Origin: Conus ventricosus
Taxonomy: Eukaryota > Mollusca > Gastropoda > Neogastropoda > Conidae
Assembly (NCBI GenBank): GCA_018398815.1
Contig: CM031595.1
Coordinates: forward strand, 56,527,324 to 56,591,323
Direction: 5' to 3'
Length of the DNA stretch: 64,000 nt
Numbering within the stretch: the first letter of the stretch is position 1; each line of letters opens with the position of its first letter. Position numbers and translations under genes: made by a program. Below, piece by piece: positions 32,735-45,407 of the stretch. Under the pieces are notes generated by a model that did not search any database, was not told where the DNA came from, and saw only the letters and a program-made list of their open reading frames with translations.

Positions 32735-33145
32735 GTGTTTCCTTGGTTGACGTGTAAACCATGGGCAGATATGCTAGCTTGTTCTTTCCGATCTTTTATG
32801 GTCGCCTGCCGTGTTGTGTGTCACTTCACACAAGAACAGGTAGATAATGATCTCTGTCCGCCGCTAGTGGGTGCCAAAGAATTCTGGCCCAACTCCTCAG
32901 TCCTCCCTTGCCTGGTTCTAATACAGGGGTCACTCATTTATCTGAAGGATCGGATCATGCTGTTGATTCACAGCCACATCTATCAGGTACAAAGATAAAG
33001 ATACACACAGAGACACAAACACAGACACAGACAGTCAGACAGACAGACAGACGCACGCATGCACACACACGCGCGCGCGCGCGCGCACTCACGCACATAC
33101 ACACGCACACGCACGTGCGCGCATCCAGGCACTCACGCACGCACG

Positions 33146-33206
<61 letters not shown>

Positions 33207-33358
33207 CACACACACAAGACTGACTATAGATGTGATTCAGTGAATCAATGCTCCCTTTTCCCTCCCCACCCCTCCCCCTCTCCCCTTGGTCTACAACAGA
33301 ATCGAGAATAAGTCAATCGTTTGGTTTTACGCATAACTTCGATGCCATAGGTTTAAAG

Positions 33359-33419
<61 letters not shown>

Positions 33420-33690
33420 GTTCTGTTTTACGTCTTTCCACATTACGTGATATTAGACGGAAAAAAAAAGGGGGGGGGGGGGGGGGGTCGGGGTAAAAAA
33501 GGTTAACATTATGAGGTATAATAACTAACTTATCTACAGCAATAACACAAAAGTAGAAAATCCACTTAATCAAAGACTGAAAAAACAAAAAACAAACAAA
33601 CAAAACACACACCTAAAAACCCACACAAAAAACCCCGAAACATGTAACTCTTCTGTCTCATCGCACCACTGACTGTTATATGTTATAAAT
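29571..33690. other. Microsatellite-dense region without supported gene
   Basis: Tracts include TG 29839-29872, poly-C 29903-29920, TG/TGCG 30174-30300, TG/CG 31126-31195, TCTG 31712-31736, CAA 31946-31980, GA 31982-32034, poly-G 32261-32277, TG/TGCG 32445-32635, TC 32640-32732, CA 33060-33215, TG 33362-33418 and poly-G 33470-33487. No conserved reading frame is visible. Cys-, His- or Ser/Leu-repeat frames are repeat artefacts. Confidence 0.7.
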
Positions 33691-33699
33691 ATTTGCCAA

Positions 33700-35966
33700 T
33701 TGGACTTTTAGCTAAGTGCAAAAAGAAAAGATACGTTTCACTTGCTGACAGTGACCGGAAACATTTTCACTAGGCTGTACAGACGTATTTGGAATGGATT
33801 TTTTTTTCATTAAGTTACACAAAAGAATGTGATCAGTTGATATGCTATGACCACATATACAATGTATATTTTTGACATACTTTGTTTTAAAACAATCCAA
33901 TTTCCATCTACAGATCAAGGAACTTATCTGTCGTCTATGATAAATGTTTTGATCGTACTTACTTAACATTTCATGAATACTTCTCATTTCATCGTGTAAA
34001 CCCAAACACCCAGTTTCTCTTTCTATCAAATGAAAATTAGAAAGTTGTACTTTCTCTGCCAAAGTATAGCACTCTTGCATTGACATAAGAAGTTAAAAAA
34101 AATGCGAATCTGATGATCGTTTTGCTCCTCTGTTTGCCAGAACATCAACCTTTTCATTATAGTATAACCCGCAGTGGGAGGGCACCCAAAGAAATGTTAT
34201 TTCAGTGTCTCTGGCTGAGAGGAAGTGTACTAAATTATTTATTTCAGTGATCATCTCAGGTCGAACTTTTAGTCTAAAATTCTTCATCGCAGTAAGAACT
34301 GACTTGGAATCTACGCATAAAACAACTTCAAATAAATTTTGAGGGTAATCAACACACTTTAAAGCCATAATTATAGCAGTTAACTCAGCAGTGAATATAG
34401 ATTTGTTTTTTCCAAGATAATAGGACTTTTCTTCGTTAAGACCTGGGATAATGTATGCTGCACTTGCATGTTCATTGATTAATGACCCATCAGTGTATAT
34501 CTTAAAATGGTTGGAATAGTGATCATGCAAATGCATTTTGATATTGGATAATAACAAATTAGATATTTTCAGCCTTTGTTAAATCTGTATGGTCAATATC
34601 AAAATGTGCTCGTATTAGTTTCCATGGGGGGATAGGAGACACAATAGATCTTTTTGCAATAGATGTTAGTTTGATATCTGAGGATTCTAAAATAGAGGAC
34701 GTATATGTTCTTAGAGTCGTTTGAGATGATATATTTTTAGCCCTTTTGGGAAAACCAATGTCCGATTTAATATTTATTTCAGGGCCTATATTGTTGTCTA
34801 TAGTAGAACTTCTTATAACAAATTTGGTGCATGCAAGATTCCTATATTCTTCGAGTGGTAATATCCCAGCAGCACTGTATGCTTTTGTACAAGAGGCATG
34901 GACTGGTAGTCCCATGGCTATCTTATATGCTTTGGAATCAATACTTTGAAGTTTTTTCAGTAAGTATTTGGGTGCACTGAAAAACACCTCTTGTGCATAA
35001 GTTAATTTTGATCTAACCAGTGCAGTAAAAGGTGCAAAAGAGCAACTGTGTCCTGAGCCCAAGCATGCTTGCTAATAATCTTTAATATATTTAAACTTTT
35101 TCGAGCTTTTGTTAGAATATGCTCTATATGAAAATTCCATGACAACTTTGATGTTAAATTTACTCCAAGGAATTTCACTATTTTGGTATATTTTGATGGG
35201 TATGCCGTTGACTTGAAATGAAGGCATATTAAGTGGATCAGTATTAAACATCATGTGTGTTTTTTCTGTTGATATTTGCAAACCATTTTCAGTCATGTAA
35301 GCAGAAAAGGTGTTTAATTCTTTTTGATATAACTTTTTAATATAGTTTTTGTGATCTGACAGATGTACATTTTTTTAATGTCACTTTCATCCATATGCAT
35401 ATGTCATCTGCATATTGGGCTAGTTCTATATTTTTAGTAATTTTTGTGGGTAAATCGTACATAAGAATACTAAAAAGTAAAGGGGCAATAACAGACCCCT
35501 GAGGAATGCCCATGTGTAATTTCCTTCTTGTAGATTAGGAGTTCCCTACCTTTGTTCTAATATATCTGTTTTCTAAGAAGTCTTTAAGAAACTCATAAAT
35601 GTTTCCTGATAATCCAATCTCTTTAAGTTTATAAAGCAAACGAGAGTGCCATACTTGATCGTAAGCTTTAGTGATATCAAAAAAGGTTGCTAGTAAACAT
35701 TTTCTCCTGGAAAACTGATGTTTAATTTGAGTGGTAAGTTTGACCAAGTGCTCAATAGCACTTCTTCCCTTTCGAAAACCTGCTTGGTTTGTTGGGATAA
35801 CTCTGTTCATTTCACAAAAGTGGTTTAGCCTATTCAAAACAATTGTTTCATAAAGTTTACAGACATGAGAAGTTAATGAAATAGGTCTGTAACTATCTAT
35901 TCTTTCTTTCAGTTTACCTTCCTTGTGAATCGGTACTATTACTGATTCTTTCCATATTTGTGGCAA
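33700..35966 (-). pseudogene. LINE with reverse transcriptase and RNase H domains, 5'-truncated
   Basis: On the minus strand the order is RT, connection, RNase H, C-terminal tail. RT has SYRPISLTS (35890), AGFRKGRSAIEHL (35780), FDITKAYDQVWHSRL (35690) and the YADD catalytic box (about 35400-35420). RNase H (34557-34093) shows YTDGSL, TAELTAII, CVDSKS and WVPSHCG with a later VDVLAN, so all acidic positions and the His are present. The tail (34086-33712) has the Cys-His CICGHSIST-type segment. RNase-H-bearing LINEs of the I/Nimb/Ingi type fit. The 5' end is cut at a TG tract (35983). Few indels, so a rather young copy. Confidence 0.85.
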
Positions 35967-35982
35967 AAGACCTGAACTCTAG

Positions 35983-36021
<39 letters not shown>

Positions 36022-36170
36022 GCGGTGTGTGTGTGTGTGTGTGTGGTGCGTGCGTGTGTGTGTGTGGTGTGTTTCTTTCTCTATCTCTGTGTGTGCGCGC
36101 AAGGTGCGTGCGTGTGTGTGTGCGTGCGTGCGTGCGTGTATGTATGTATGTGTATCTGTGTGCAATATGT
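35983..36170. repeat. (TG)n/(TGCG)n microsatellite
   Basis: TG tract with TGCG blocks abutting the truncated 5' end of the LINE. Confidence 0.9.
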
Positions 36171-36266
36171 TTTACGTAATAATGGCGATTGACAAAGGTA
36201 TGAGGTTTCTTTTCCCCGAGTAAAACTTGGCAATGGGCAGCAGAACAATAACGCTATCTTATCACC

Positions 36267-36268
36267 CG

Positions 36269-36299
<31 letters not shown>
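36267..36299. repeat. Poly-C tract (33 bases)
   Basis: Uninterrupted C homopolymer. Such G4/i-motif-capable runs recur in the window (11515, 11761, 29903, 52707, 54157, 60608, 62911, 63093). Confidence 0.9.
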
Positions 36300-36300
<1 letters not shown>

Positions 36301-36504
36301 TCCGCACCGCCCTACAGGTGTACGTGTGACCACGTACCCCAACATACTCCCACGCCCAAACGCTTGCAAGTTTGCGAACATGATATAGCAAAGAACACAC
36401 GGACATGCACCCAGACAGACAGATGTGCAGACAGACCCACATAAGAGGCACGGGCGCGCGCGGACGCACTATGTGCGTATACCGAGCATACGCGCGTCCC
36501 CACG

Positions 36505-36535
36505 CTCTCTCTCTCCTCTCTCTCTCTCTCTCTCA

Positions 36536-36569
<34 letters not shown>

Positions 36570-36599
36570 CTCACCCAACACACACACAGACACACACAC

Positions 36600-36631
<32 letters not shown>

Positions 36632-36693
36632 ACACACACACACACACCACACACACGAATGCACGCACGCACGCACGCACGCACGACGCTCAC

Positions 36694-36742
<49 letters not shown>

Positions 36743-36990
36743 ACACACACAACACAAACACACTCACAGCACACACCGACACACGAACAGACAGAAAGCA
36801 CACACACACACACACACACATACACACACACACCACACAACAACACACAACAACACAAACATATAATAACACCACCACCGGCCACGCACGCAACGCACGC
36901 ACACACATACAATTGACAGAGAGACAGACAAAAAGGCATACACACACAAACAACACAAACACACACAACACACACACGACACACACATCA
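36505..36990. repeat. Compound TC and CA microsatellites
   Basis: TC tract followed by nearly 450 bp of CA-rich sequence with ACGC and ACAG interruptions. Confidence 0.95.
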
Positions 36991-37037
36991 CGCGTGCGCT
37001 GCGCTCACATTAGGCAACACACAGACAGCGCGCACTC

Positions 37038-37162
37038 TGAGAGAGAGAGAGAGAGAAGAGAGGAGAGAGAGAGAGAGAGAGAGAGAGATGAGAGAAGAGA
37101 TTGATATGATCGATTGATCTTTAATACGAAGGATGGAGATTTAGGCCAAAGCCTAGTCTTAC

Positions 37163-37235
<73 letters not shown>

Positions 37236-37313
37236 ATTGATTGATTGATTAAATTGATTGATCGATCGATCTTTAAAACGCAAGGATGAAAGTCTTAGGC
37301 CAAAGCCTAGTCT

Positions 37314-37387
<74 letters not shown>

Positions 37388-37392
37388 GGAGG
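37038..37392. repeat. GA tracts with two copies of a LINE-tail-like segment
   Basis: GA tracts at 37038-37090, 37164-37232 and 37317-37390 separate two copies of a ~45-bp segment (37120-37162 and 37268-37316). Both contain GATCTTTAA, a GGATG box and TTAGGCCAAAGCCTAGTCTTAC. Read on the minus strand each ends in a (ATCAATC)n-like tail, the usual shape of mollusc LINE 3' ends. Confidence 0.6.
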
Positions 37393-37399
37393 AGGGGCA

Positions 37400-38560
37400 G
37401 CTGCACCACCAAGCGTGTCTGTATTTGTCTGAACAAAGCCACTCGTGCCAAGGCCTGTGTCAACATGTGCACGGCCACGCACCACTGCAGTACATGTGTC
37501 TCAGTCAGTCCCGCCCCGACATTGGCAAACGGAATCCAGTTCTATCTCTGAACTTGAAGAGCAGCTGTGATGTGTATAATGCATGTATGTATACGGCGGG
37601 GGTAACATGACTCCTGTCGATATTCCACCTCAACAGTCTGCCGGCTGCAATGCACGCACAGATGGTCACGCATTATTAGCCAGCTGGGTTACTGGGCATA
37701 GCGTAGATATGTATTGTGTGGTAAGAGAAGGGCAGGGAGAAAATTGGGAAGGGGGAGGGGGGGGTGTGTGTGGGTGGTGGTGGTGGTGGTGGTAGAGATG
37801 GTGGTGGTAGTGGTGGCGTGGACGGAGCCGCGGGAAACCGGAATATGAGGCGGAAAGGGATGGCAGGAGGGAGAAGAGGGGAGGTCGGGAGTGGAGAGAG
37901 AGAGGAGTGCGGGGAAGGGAGAGGGGAGGTTAAGAGGGAGGGGAGACGAAGGGGGGGGGGGGGGTGGGGGTGAGGGGGTATTAGATTCCGGACGTGGTCG
38001 AGTATGCAAGGTGTAGGCTACATCAAAAGAGGGCAAGGGTGCAGTGGGGTGGGGTGGGAGGTCGGGTGGGGGAAAGGGCAATAGGGGGGCAGCTGGGGTG
38101 GTGGTGGGGTAGAGAGAGCAAGGTGTCTGTTGTTTCGCTGTTCTTTCGTTCACTGTCCATGCTTGTTTAAACGAAGTGCAGACGCCAGTTCGTGCAGAGA
38201 AGGGCAACATGTCTTATACAGACAGAACGGTTTTTCGGGCGCCTGTTGGTACAGCTTGCACCCAGCGTGTATTGAGAACCTTCTGCTGATTTATTACCTC
38301 CAACCAGGAAGTTAGTTTCCTCCTGTGTCTGTTTGTTTGTTTGTCTGTCTGTCGGTAAGATTGCGCAACAACTACTGAATTCAACCAATTCATGAAATTT
38401 AAAGGAATGCGCCGTAAGAAAGAACCCATTAAATTTTTGATGCAGATCCTGGACAGAGGGTATGCTCTCTCTCTCTCTCTCTCTCTTCTCTCCTCTCCTC
38501 TCTCTCTTTCTCCTCTCTCTCTTCTCTCTCCTCTCCTCTCTGAGATAGGAGGAAAGTCAG
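37400..38560. other. No supported gene; G-rich and TC tracts
   Basis: Contains GGT repeats (37768-37815), GGGA-rich sequence to 38115 and a TC tract (38465-38540). Reading frames here are low-complexity. Confidence 0.5.
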
Positions 38561-40040
38561 ACGCATTCAAGAACCAGCGAAATAAGGTTAACTCACTCAA
38601 ACGACTGCACAAAAGAAATGTTACCAGGATCTTGTTTCATCCAAACAAAACCCAAAGTCAATATAGAAAGCTATAAACGAACTTACGAATAAAACATCCC
38701 AGTCTAAAACATGTAAGATAAGTAACGTCACGCCCAAATGAATTTCAATAAACATTTCAACAGTTTTGGCAGATTAATCCATAAAAGAAAATCATACCAA
38801 ACTTAATAACCTAAAATATTAACAGTGTTCTGCAACTCAACAAATATTCACACCCAACTATCAATACCCCTTAAGTCTGAAACTGGTGTTTGCTATTCCT
38901 TTATGTCATGTAAAGGGAGACAGGAGGTCATGGACTAGATGGAATTGATGGTAAAATTGTGTAAATTTCAACTCCAATCATATCTAAAACACTAACGTAA
39001 TCTAAAACTTTGGCATTGAAAAGTGTCACTTTACAACACAATTCAAAGTTGCGAAAGTTATTCACATCTACAAATCTGGTGACAATTCAGGACCAGACAA
39101 CTACAGACCGACATCAATGTTCCCGGGTATTAACCAAACCCTTGGAAAAAGCACATTAATGAACGCATTTACAAACATCTTGAGTCATATAATCTACTGA
39201 GTGATAGTCAATTTGGTTTTAGAAGAAAAAAAAATAATGTCACACTGTTCTAACAAACTTAGTAGATCACTAGTTTGCACTGGAATATGAATATTAATGA
39301 AACTAAATTCTATGGAGAACTGTTTGTTGATTTTGCAAAGGCTTTTGATTTACAGACCACAAGTTATTATGCAAACAATTATCAGTCTATGGTGTAACAG
39401 GAAATGCACTCCAGCTGATTTTATCACACCTTGATAGTCGACAACAACGTGTCTGTCATAATTCTACCTTATCAAATATTTTACCAGTCAGATACCTCTG
39501 GGCTCAGTATGGGGTCCTCTACTATTTTCCGTCTATGTAAACGATCTCCCATTTCATATCAACGAATGTTGTGAACTTTTCTGTGACAATACCACGATTC
39601 ACACAAATAGCTCTACCCTTAATTCTCTGTGTATGCATCATTACACAAGTCTGCTGACAACCTTAAGTGAATGGTGCAGCGAAAATCATATGTCACCAAA
39701 CCCCAATAAGACTGAAGTCATGCTCATGACGACCCGTGAAAGAAGGCAGAATGTAAAACAATTCTCTTCTTTTTTTTTTTAAAAATCAACAATATAAGAA
39801 TCGAAGAAGAGGACAGTCACTGTGTTTCTAGGTAAAATGATTGACCATAATCTTTCATGGACTGCTCGTATCAAAGCATTATGCAAAACAGTAAACAGAC
39901 AAATATATCAGCTATACAGGATTAAGCTCCTTTCTGAAATGTTAAGCCTGAAAATTATTCCTGAATGCATATACACTCTCTTCAATGAATTACTGTTCGA
40001 CATTATTTTACTCAGCCCGTGCAAATTCAATGAAACCTGT

Positions 40041-40055
<15 letters not shown>
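38560..40055 (+). pseudogene. Degenerate LINE reverse transcriptase
   Basis: Broken frames give an N-terminal KNQRNKVNSLKRLHKRN segment (38568), DNYRPTSM-like (39095), a QFGFRRKK segment (39205), FVDFAKAFD (39330), a FHINECCELFCDN segment (39550, in place of the YADD box), NPNKTEVMLMTT (39700) and DHNLSWTARIKAL (39842). The order is that of a non-LTR RT of the Jockey/CR1/Rex1 superclade. Dozens of stops and shifts are present and the catalytic YADD is degraded. Confidence 0.75.
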
Positions 40056-40093
<38 letters not shown>

Positions 40094-40109
40094 GTGTGTG
40101 TGTGTGTTG

Positions 40110-40150
<41 letters not shown>

Positions 40151-40183
40151 GTGTGTGTTCCCTTTTCATAATATAAACGCATG

Positions 40184-40222
<39 letters not shown>
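40042..40222. repeat. (TG)n and (TC)n tracts between LINE pieces
   Basis: TG tract 40042-40160 and TC tract 40190-40220 sit between the RT relic and a separate C-terminal LINE piece. Confidence 0.9.
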
Positions 40223-40224
<2 letters not shown>

Positions 40225-40503
40225 CAGATATTTATGCACATTCCCAGCGTAATAGAACTGTAATTGATCGCATGACTTTTCGTCCATTTTGTCATGAATC
40301 ACAGGAAAATGAAGTTCATTTTGTTCTTTCATGTCCAGAATTACGTGATCTAAGAGAGCAGTATATCCCTAGTAAATATTTTAGACAGCCATCCTTAATT
40401 ACATTAATCTTTTTAATGGCATCGACAAATGATAAGATAGTGAAACAGCTGGCCTGGGATTTGTATAGAGGCTTTAAACGGCCAAACTCTGTGTTAGCTT
40501 AAG
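40222..40503 (+). pseudogene. LINE C-terminal Cys/His piece
   Basis: Open piece ending at 40503. It contains FRPFCHESQENEVHFVLSCP (CxxxH...H...C pattern), then LRDLREQYIPSKY and a WDLYRGFK tail. This is the C-terminal zinc-knuckle end of a LINE polyprotein. It may belong to the upstream RT relic or to another LINE family joined through the TG tract. Confidence 0.6.
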
Positions 40504-40575
40504 TTGTTACATTATTTACTGGAAATGTATTGTGTAACGTTATTCTGTATACATCCCCCTTATAGGGCTATGAGC

Positions 40576-40615
<40 letters not shown>

Positions 40616-40849
40616 AACAACTTTATCTTTTATTCCGCTTTGCCTTGCAAACCAGTCTGGCTTTTATTTCTTTTTTTATTTTTATTTTTTTTTTTTACAT
40701 GGATATCGAAAATGATCAGTTGCTGGAATACGTGAACATCACTGCCACGTGAATTAAGAGTTTCCTGCTCAGGCTATGCTAATGAGACTAGTTTGGTGTC
40801 AGATGCTTCTATATCTTCTTTCTGTGTAGGAATATTATATGTGACGTAG

Positions 40850-40910
<61 letters not shown>

Positions 40911-41093
40911 GAACAAAACATTTGGTGTGCACTTTTTTTTTCAGTGCTAATATGAATCATCACTGCTCTAGTTATGATTAGTTCTATATTGGTGTAACAG
41001 TGTTCTGTCTTGATATCCTAGTCCCACACTGGAACAAGGGCCAGAGGTGGGAAAAGAGCATTTTCTTGGTTATCTGTTACACTTGGCAATATA

Positions 41094-41134
<41 letters not shown>

Positions 41135-41140
41135 CTCGCT
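40850..41140. repeat. (TG)n and (TC)n tracts
   Basis: TG tract 40851-40910 and TC tract 41095-41137, with nothing recognisable between. Confidence 0.9.
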
Positions 41141-41313
41141 TTAACATAGCATGATAGCTCACTGACTGGTCGACCCTGACAGAACGTCATGCTCTCTCGA
41201 GTGTCCTGGTTTATGTGTTCATCTACCCTTTACAGGTTTTGGGGGTTCAGAATTAAAACTGTTGGTGTCTATTCATTCCTTATTTTGTATAATTATTCAC
41301 TTATACTTCTGTA

Positions 41314-41783
41314 TGTATGCATGCATGTATGTATGTAATGTATGTATGTATGTATGTATGTATGTATGTATGTATGTATGTATGTATGTATGTATGCATG
41401 CATGCATGCATGCATGCATGCATGCATGCATGCATGTACTGTATGTATGTATGTAGTATGCATGTATGTATGTAATGTTTTATGTATGTTTTATGTATGC
41501 ATGCATGCATGGGATGCATAAACGCATGTATGTAATGCATGGATAGATGGATGGAAGGATGGATGGGTGGATGTATGTATGTATGTATGAATTTATGTGT
41601 GTATCCGTGTATGTATGTGTGTGTGTGTATCCATGTGTGTATGTATGCATGCGTGTATTCATATGTGTATGTATGCATGTGCGCATCCATGTATGTATGC
41701 ATGTATGTATGTATGTATGTATGTATGTATGTATGTATGCATGTATGTATGTATGTGTGTATGTGTGTATCTATGCTATCTAT

Positions 41784-41837
<54 letters not shown>

Positions 41838-41880
41838 GATCGATCTATCTATCTACTATCTATCATATCTATCTATATCT
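41314..41880. repeat. Tetranucleotide block: (TATG)n, (CATG)n, (TCTA)n
   Basis: A TATG array (41316-41393) passes into a CATG/GCAT array (41394-41437), then mixed TATG/TGGA units, then a TCTA array (41786-41872). Stepwise single-base changes of the unit suggest one array evolving by point mutation and expansion. Confidence 0.95.
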
Positions 41881-41984
41881 AATACCGACTCTGCGTTATA
41901 GTCGGTGGGAACTGTCTCCCCATTTATGAATGAATGAATAAATCAATAAAGTGAATTTCTCTCTGTGTCTCTGTCTCTGTCTGT

Positions 41985-42026
<42 letters not shown>

Positions 42027-42195
42027 ACTCTCTCTCTCTCTCTCTTCTTCTCCTACTCACTCCTGATTGACTTGCAACTCTCTCTGTCTATATGTATATG
42101 TACACACACACACACACACACACACACCCCACACACACACACATAATAAAATAATATATAATATATATATATATAAATATATTTATTATATATTA
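41985..42195. repeat. TC, CA and AT tracts
   Basis: TC 41990-42050, CA 42102-42144 and AT-rich 42150-42195, immediately upstream of the Penelope-like fragment. Confidence 0.9.
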
Positions 42196-43760
42196 TTTAA
42201 GAACTCAATAACAGAGAAATACAATGTTCATTACATTTGACATAGTAGACTTCTATCCATCCATAGATGAAGAACTACTCAATAAAGCTTTGAAATTTGC
42301 CAACAAATACACAAATATAACAGAGTCAGAAATGGAGATTATTTTCCACACCAAGAAAACCTTACTCCATAGCAGAAATGAAACTTGGAATAAAAAAAAA
42401 AACGAGCAAAAACTCCACATTTGATGTAATCATGGGATCGTATGATGGCGCCGAAACATGTGAACTAGTCGGACTATTCATGCTATCCAACATCCAAAAA
42501 CAACTTGGAAAACAGGTCGGTTTATACAGAGATGACGACCTCGCTGCATTAAACAATAATCCAAGAACCTTGAAACAAGAAAAAAGAATTATGTAAAATT
42601 TTTAAAAACCACAACTTAAAAATCACAATAGAAGCAAACAAAAAAGTAGTGAATTACCTAGACATAACATTAGACCTCAATGCCCACGTGTACAAACCAT
42701 CCAAAAAACCCAATGACATACCAATCTACGTAAATATCAAAAGAAAACCCACCCACCATCCATACTAAAAACAATACCCAATGGTATAAACAAGAGACTA
42801 TCCAACCTGTCATGCAATGAAAACGCATTCAATGATGCAGCAACAGAATATCAAGAAGCATTATAAAAAAAGTGGTTACAATTACAAACTACAATACAGT
42901 CCGACAATAACACGAACAGAAATAAGAAAAATAGGAAAAGAAAGATCATATGGTACAACCCACCATACGATGGACAAGTAAAAACAAATGTAGGAAAAAG
43001 AATTCTTTAAAATCTTGGCAACATCATTTCCAAAAGAACACAAACTGTCCAAAATATTCAACAAAAACACCATCAAACTATCATACTCATGTATGCCGAA
43101 CCTTAAAATCATAATTGATTCATCTAAACAAAATGAAAAGCAACATAAAAGAGAAGGGTGCTGAAAGGACATCTTGCAACTGCACTAAAAAAGAACAGTG
43201 CCCCCTAAGCAACAAATCCCTTTCACAGCAACATTGTATACCAAGTACGGTAACTTCAGAAATGAAAAAGAACATATATAGGGATCACAGAAAACACTTT
43301 CAAAAACCAGATACGCAAACCACAAACAGTCATTCAAAAATGAAAAATACAAAAATCAAACAGAGCTGAGTAAATACATTTGGAGACTCAAAGATAAAAA
43401 AAATAGACTACAACATATCATGGAAATCATAAAAAGAGCAACATCATACAACAATATTTCAAAAAGATGCAATCTATGCTCCACAAAAATGGTTAATATT
43501 ATGTAAACCACACCTAGCAACCTTGAATACAAAAGTAGAAATAGTAAACAATTGCAGGCACAAATGGAAATCTTTGTTAGCGCACGCCACCTGAACAGAC
43601 CCAACAAGAACCACAGACCACACGTGAAGCGACTCGCACGTGCAGAAATGGAATCAGGTCCCGCACGCTATAAAAGACAGATAGCGTGCCCCAAAAGAAT
43701 ATCCTGAGGAGAGCGAGAGGTTCGAAACAAGCTTGTTGATTTTATACTTCATTTTTTAAA
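42196..43760 (+). pseudogene. Penelope-like reverse transcriptase fragment with GIY-YIG-like tail
   Basis: Broken frames encode ITFDIVDFYPSID (42230), a MGSYDGAETCELVGL segment (42432), GLYRDDDLA (42522, the RT catalytic Asp pair), VVNYLDITLDLN (42650), then a KLSKIFNKNTIKLSYSCMPN-like segment (43040) and a final [13 protein letters not shown] segment (43308) like the second half of a GIY-YIG nuclease. This is the layout of Penelope-type elements. The 3' end (43703-43745) carries CCTGAGGAG, spacer, GGTTCGAAAC, a hammerhead-like core with one core mismatch. 5'-truncated at AT repeats; many stops. Confidence 0.6.
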
Positions 43761-43854
43761 AATATTCATAACAGATGCTGCTCCCCAAGGGGTTGAGCAC
43801 CTTCAGATTTTTAAAGAACACTTTTTATATTGTTTCACACACACACACACACCA

Positions 43855-43897
43855 CAACCCTATATATATATATACATATAATATATATATATATTAT

Positions 43898-43928
<31 letters not shown>

Positions 43929-43939
43929 GATATATATAT

Positions 43940-44002
<63 letters not shown>

Positions 44003-44020
44003 TATGAGTGTGTCCATCTG

Positions 44021-44070
<50 letters not shown>
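43855..44070. repeat. AT, TG and TCTA tracts
   Basis: (AT)n 43862-43955, (GT)n 43956-43999 and (TCTA)n 44019-44069 in direct succession. Confidence 0.95.
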
Positions 44071-44448
44071 ATTGTATGCAAATAGTTCATTACACTACCA
44101 GAGTATTTAAAATGTTTTAAAGAGTTGTTTTCCATCAATTGTTTAACGGTTTCTTGTTGTCTCATACCACTTGCTAAAATCCACTCAACATCCGAGTGAA
44201 GACATTAAAGTGGAGACAGGAAAAATTAAAGATAATATATTTGCATTCGTCTCACCTAGGCCAGCTAACACCTCACACATTTCTGAACGCTCAGAGGACA
44301 AGTGTGAGGAGTATCAAGCCAGAATCCTAGCCACTCACCTACAAAGCGGGTCCTGTAACCTCCATAGATCCTGGCACCCTGCTGCATCTATGGCAACTAC
44401 CCCAGCACTGGAAGCAGAATCCATGCGGCCTACCACCCCATCATCATT
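44071..44448. other. No supported gene
   Basis: Single-copy-looking sequence between microsatellites, without a recognisable frame. Confidence 0.4.
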
Positions 44449-44457
44449 ATCATCTCT

Positions 44458-44511
<54 letters not shown>

Positions 44512-44646
44512 CTCTCTCTTCTTCTTCTTTTTCTTCTTCTTCTTCTTCTTCTTTCTCTCTCCCCCCCCCCCTCTCCCCTCGTGCACGTGGCCAACTGGAC
44601 GACCGACTGTCCAGCAGGCCTACCCCTAGTGGATGAGGTCAACACG

Positions 44647-44712
<66 letters not shown>

Positions 44713-44783
44713 AGGGAGAGAGCGAGAAGAAGAGAAGAAGAAGAAGAAGAAGAAGAAGAAGAAGAAGAAGAGAAGAGAGAGAA

Positions 44784-44862
<79 letters not shown>
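44449..44862. repeat. Pyrimidine tract and inverted purine tract
   Basis: TC and CTT repeats (44449-44577) are followed 75 bp later by GA and GAA repeats (44650-44862). The two halves are inverted counterparts in composition and order, so they could pair over roughly 100 bp. Confidence 0.9.
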
Positions 44863-44866
<4 letters not shown>

Positions 44867-44960
44867 AATGATGATGATGACAATGATAATCTTTATTTCC
44901 AAGGGTAACAAGAAAGCAACAAACAAGAATAAAGAAATTGATTACAAAGAAAATATAAAA
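44863..44960 (-). repeat. LINE-type 3' end with (GAT)n tail
   Basis: GATGATGATGACAATGATAATCTTTATTTCC is, on the other strand, the common 3' terminus of mollusc LINEs (poly-(ATC) preceded by GGAAATAAAGATT). No coding part is attached. Confidence 0.5.
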
Positions 44961-45004
44961 AAATCAGCACACACAGACATCGAATAAGCAATCCTCCTAT
45001 CGAA

Positions 45005-45070
45005 GAAGAAGAAGAAGAAGAAGAAGAAGAAGGAAAAGAGGAGAGAGAGGAGAGAAAAGAGAGAGAGGGG

Positions 45071-45100
<30 letters not shown>
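45005..45100. repeat. GAA and GA tracts
   Basis: (GAA)n 45005-45032, then GA-rich to 45100. Confidence 0.9.
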
Positions 45101-45102
<2 letters not shown>

Positions 45103-45307
45103 TACACGTCTCCAACGTTTTCAACATAAGCCAAGTCCTTGTGTAACCCCACTGGATTCAGACTCAGATCATAAGCATCCTCTCCTTATGATGAGATGCA
45201 GTGAGAAACGCCAGCCCTGCTACTCCGTACGAGAAACGGTCCACCTTGCACCCCCCTAATAAATTGTCACATGATTTTTTGTCTTGAGTGTTGTCCGAAA
45301 AAGTTCT

Positions 45308-45407
45308 NNNNNNNNNNNNNNNNNNNNNNNNNNNNNNNNNNNNNNNNNNNNNNNNNNNNNNNNNNNNNNNNNNNNNNNNNNNNNNNNNNNNNNNNNNNNN
45401 NNNNNNN
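45308..45407. other. Assembly gap (100 N)
   Basis: Exactly 100 Ns, the usual placeholder for a gap of unknown size. The right side starts in a TG-rich tract, so a microsatellite probably caused the break. Order and orientation across it depend on scaffolding. Confidence 0.95.

Noticed and set aside
37390..37551. Cys-rich frame (CICLNK...CVNMCTATHHCSTC) as a possible secreted peptide
   Set aside because: It lies downstream of a GA tract, has no signal peptide or plausible start, and no recognised cysteine framework.
44581..44908. Arg-Glu and Ser-Leu repeat frames
   Set aside because: Artefacts of (GA)n, (GAA)n and (TC)n tracts.
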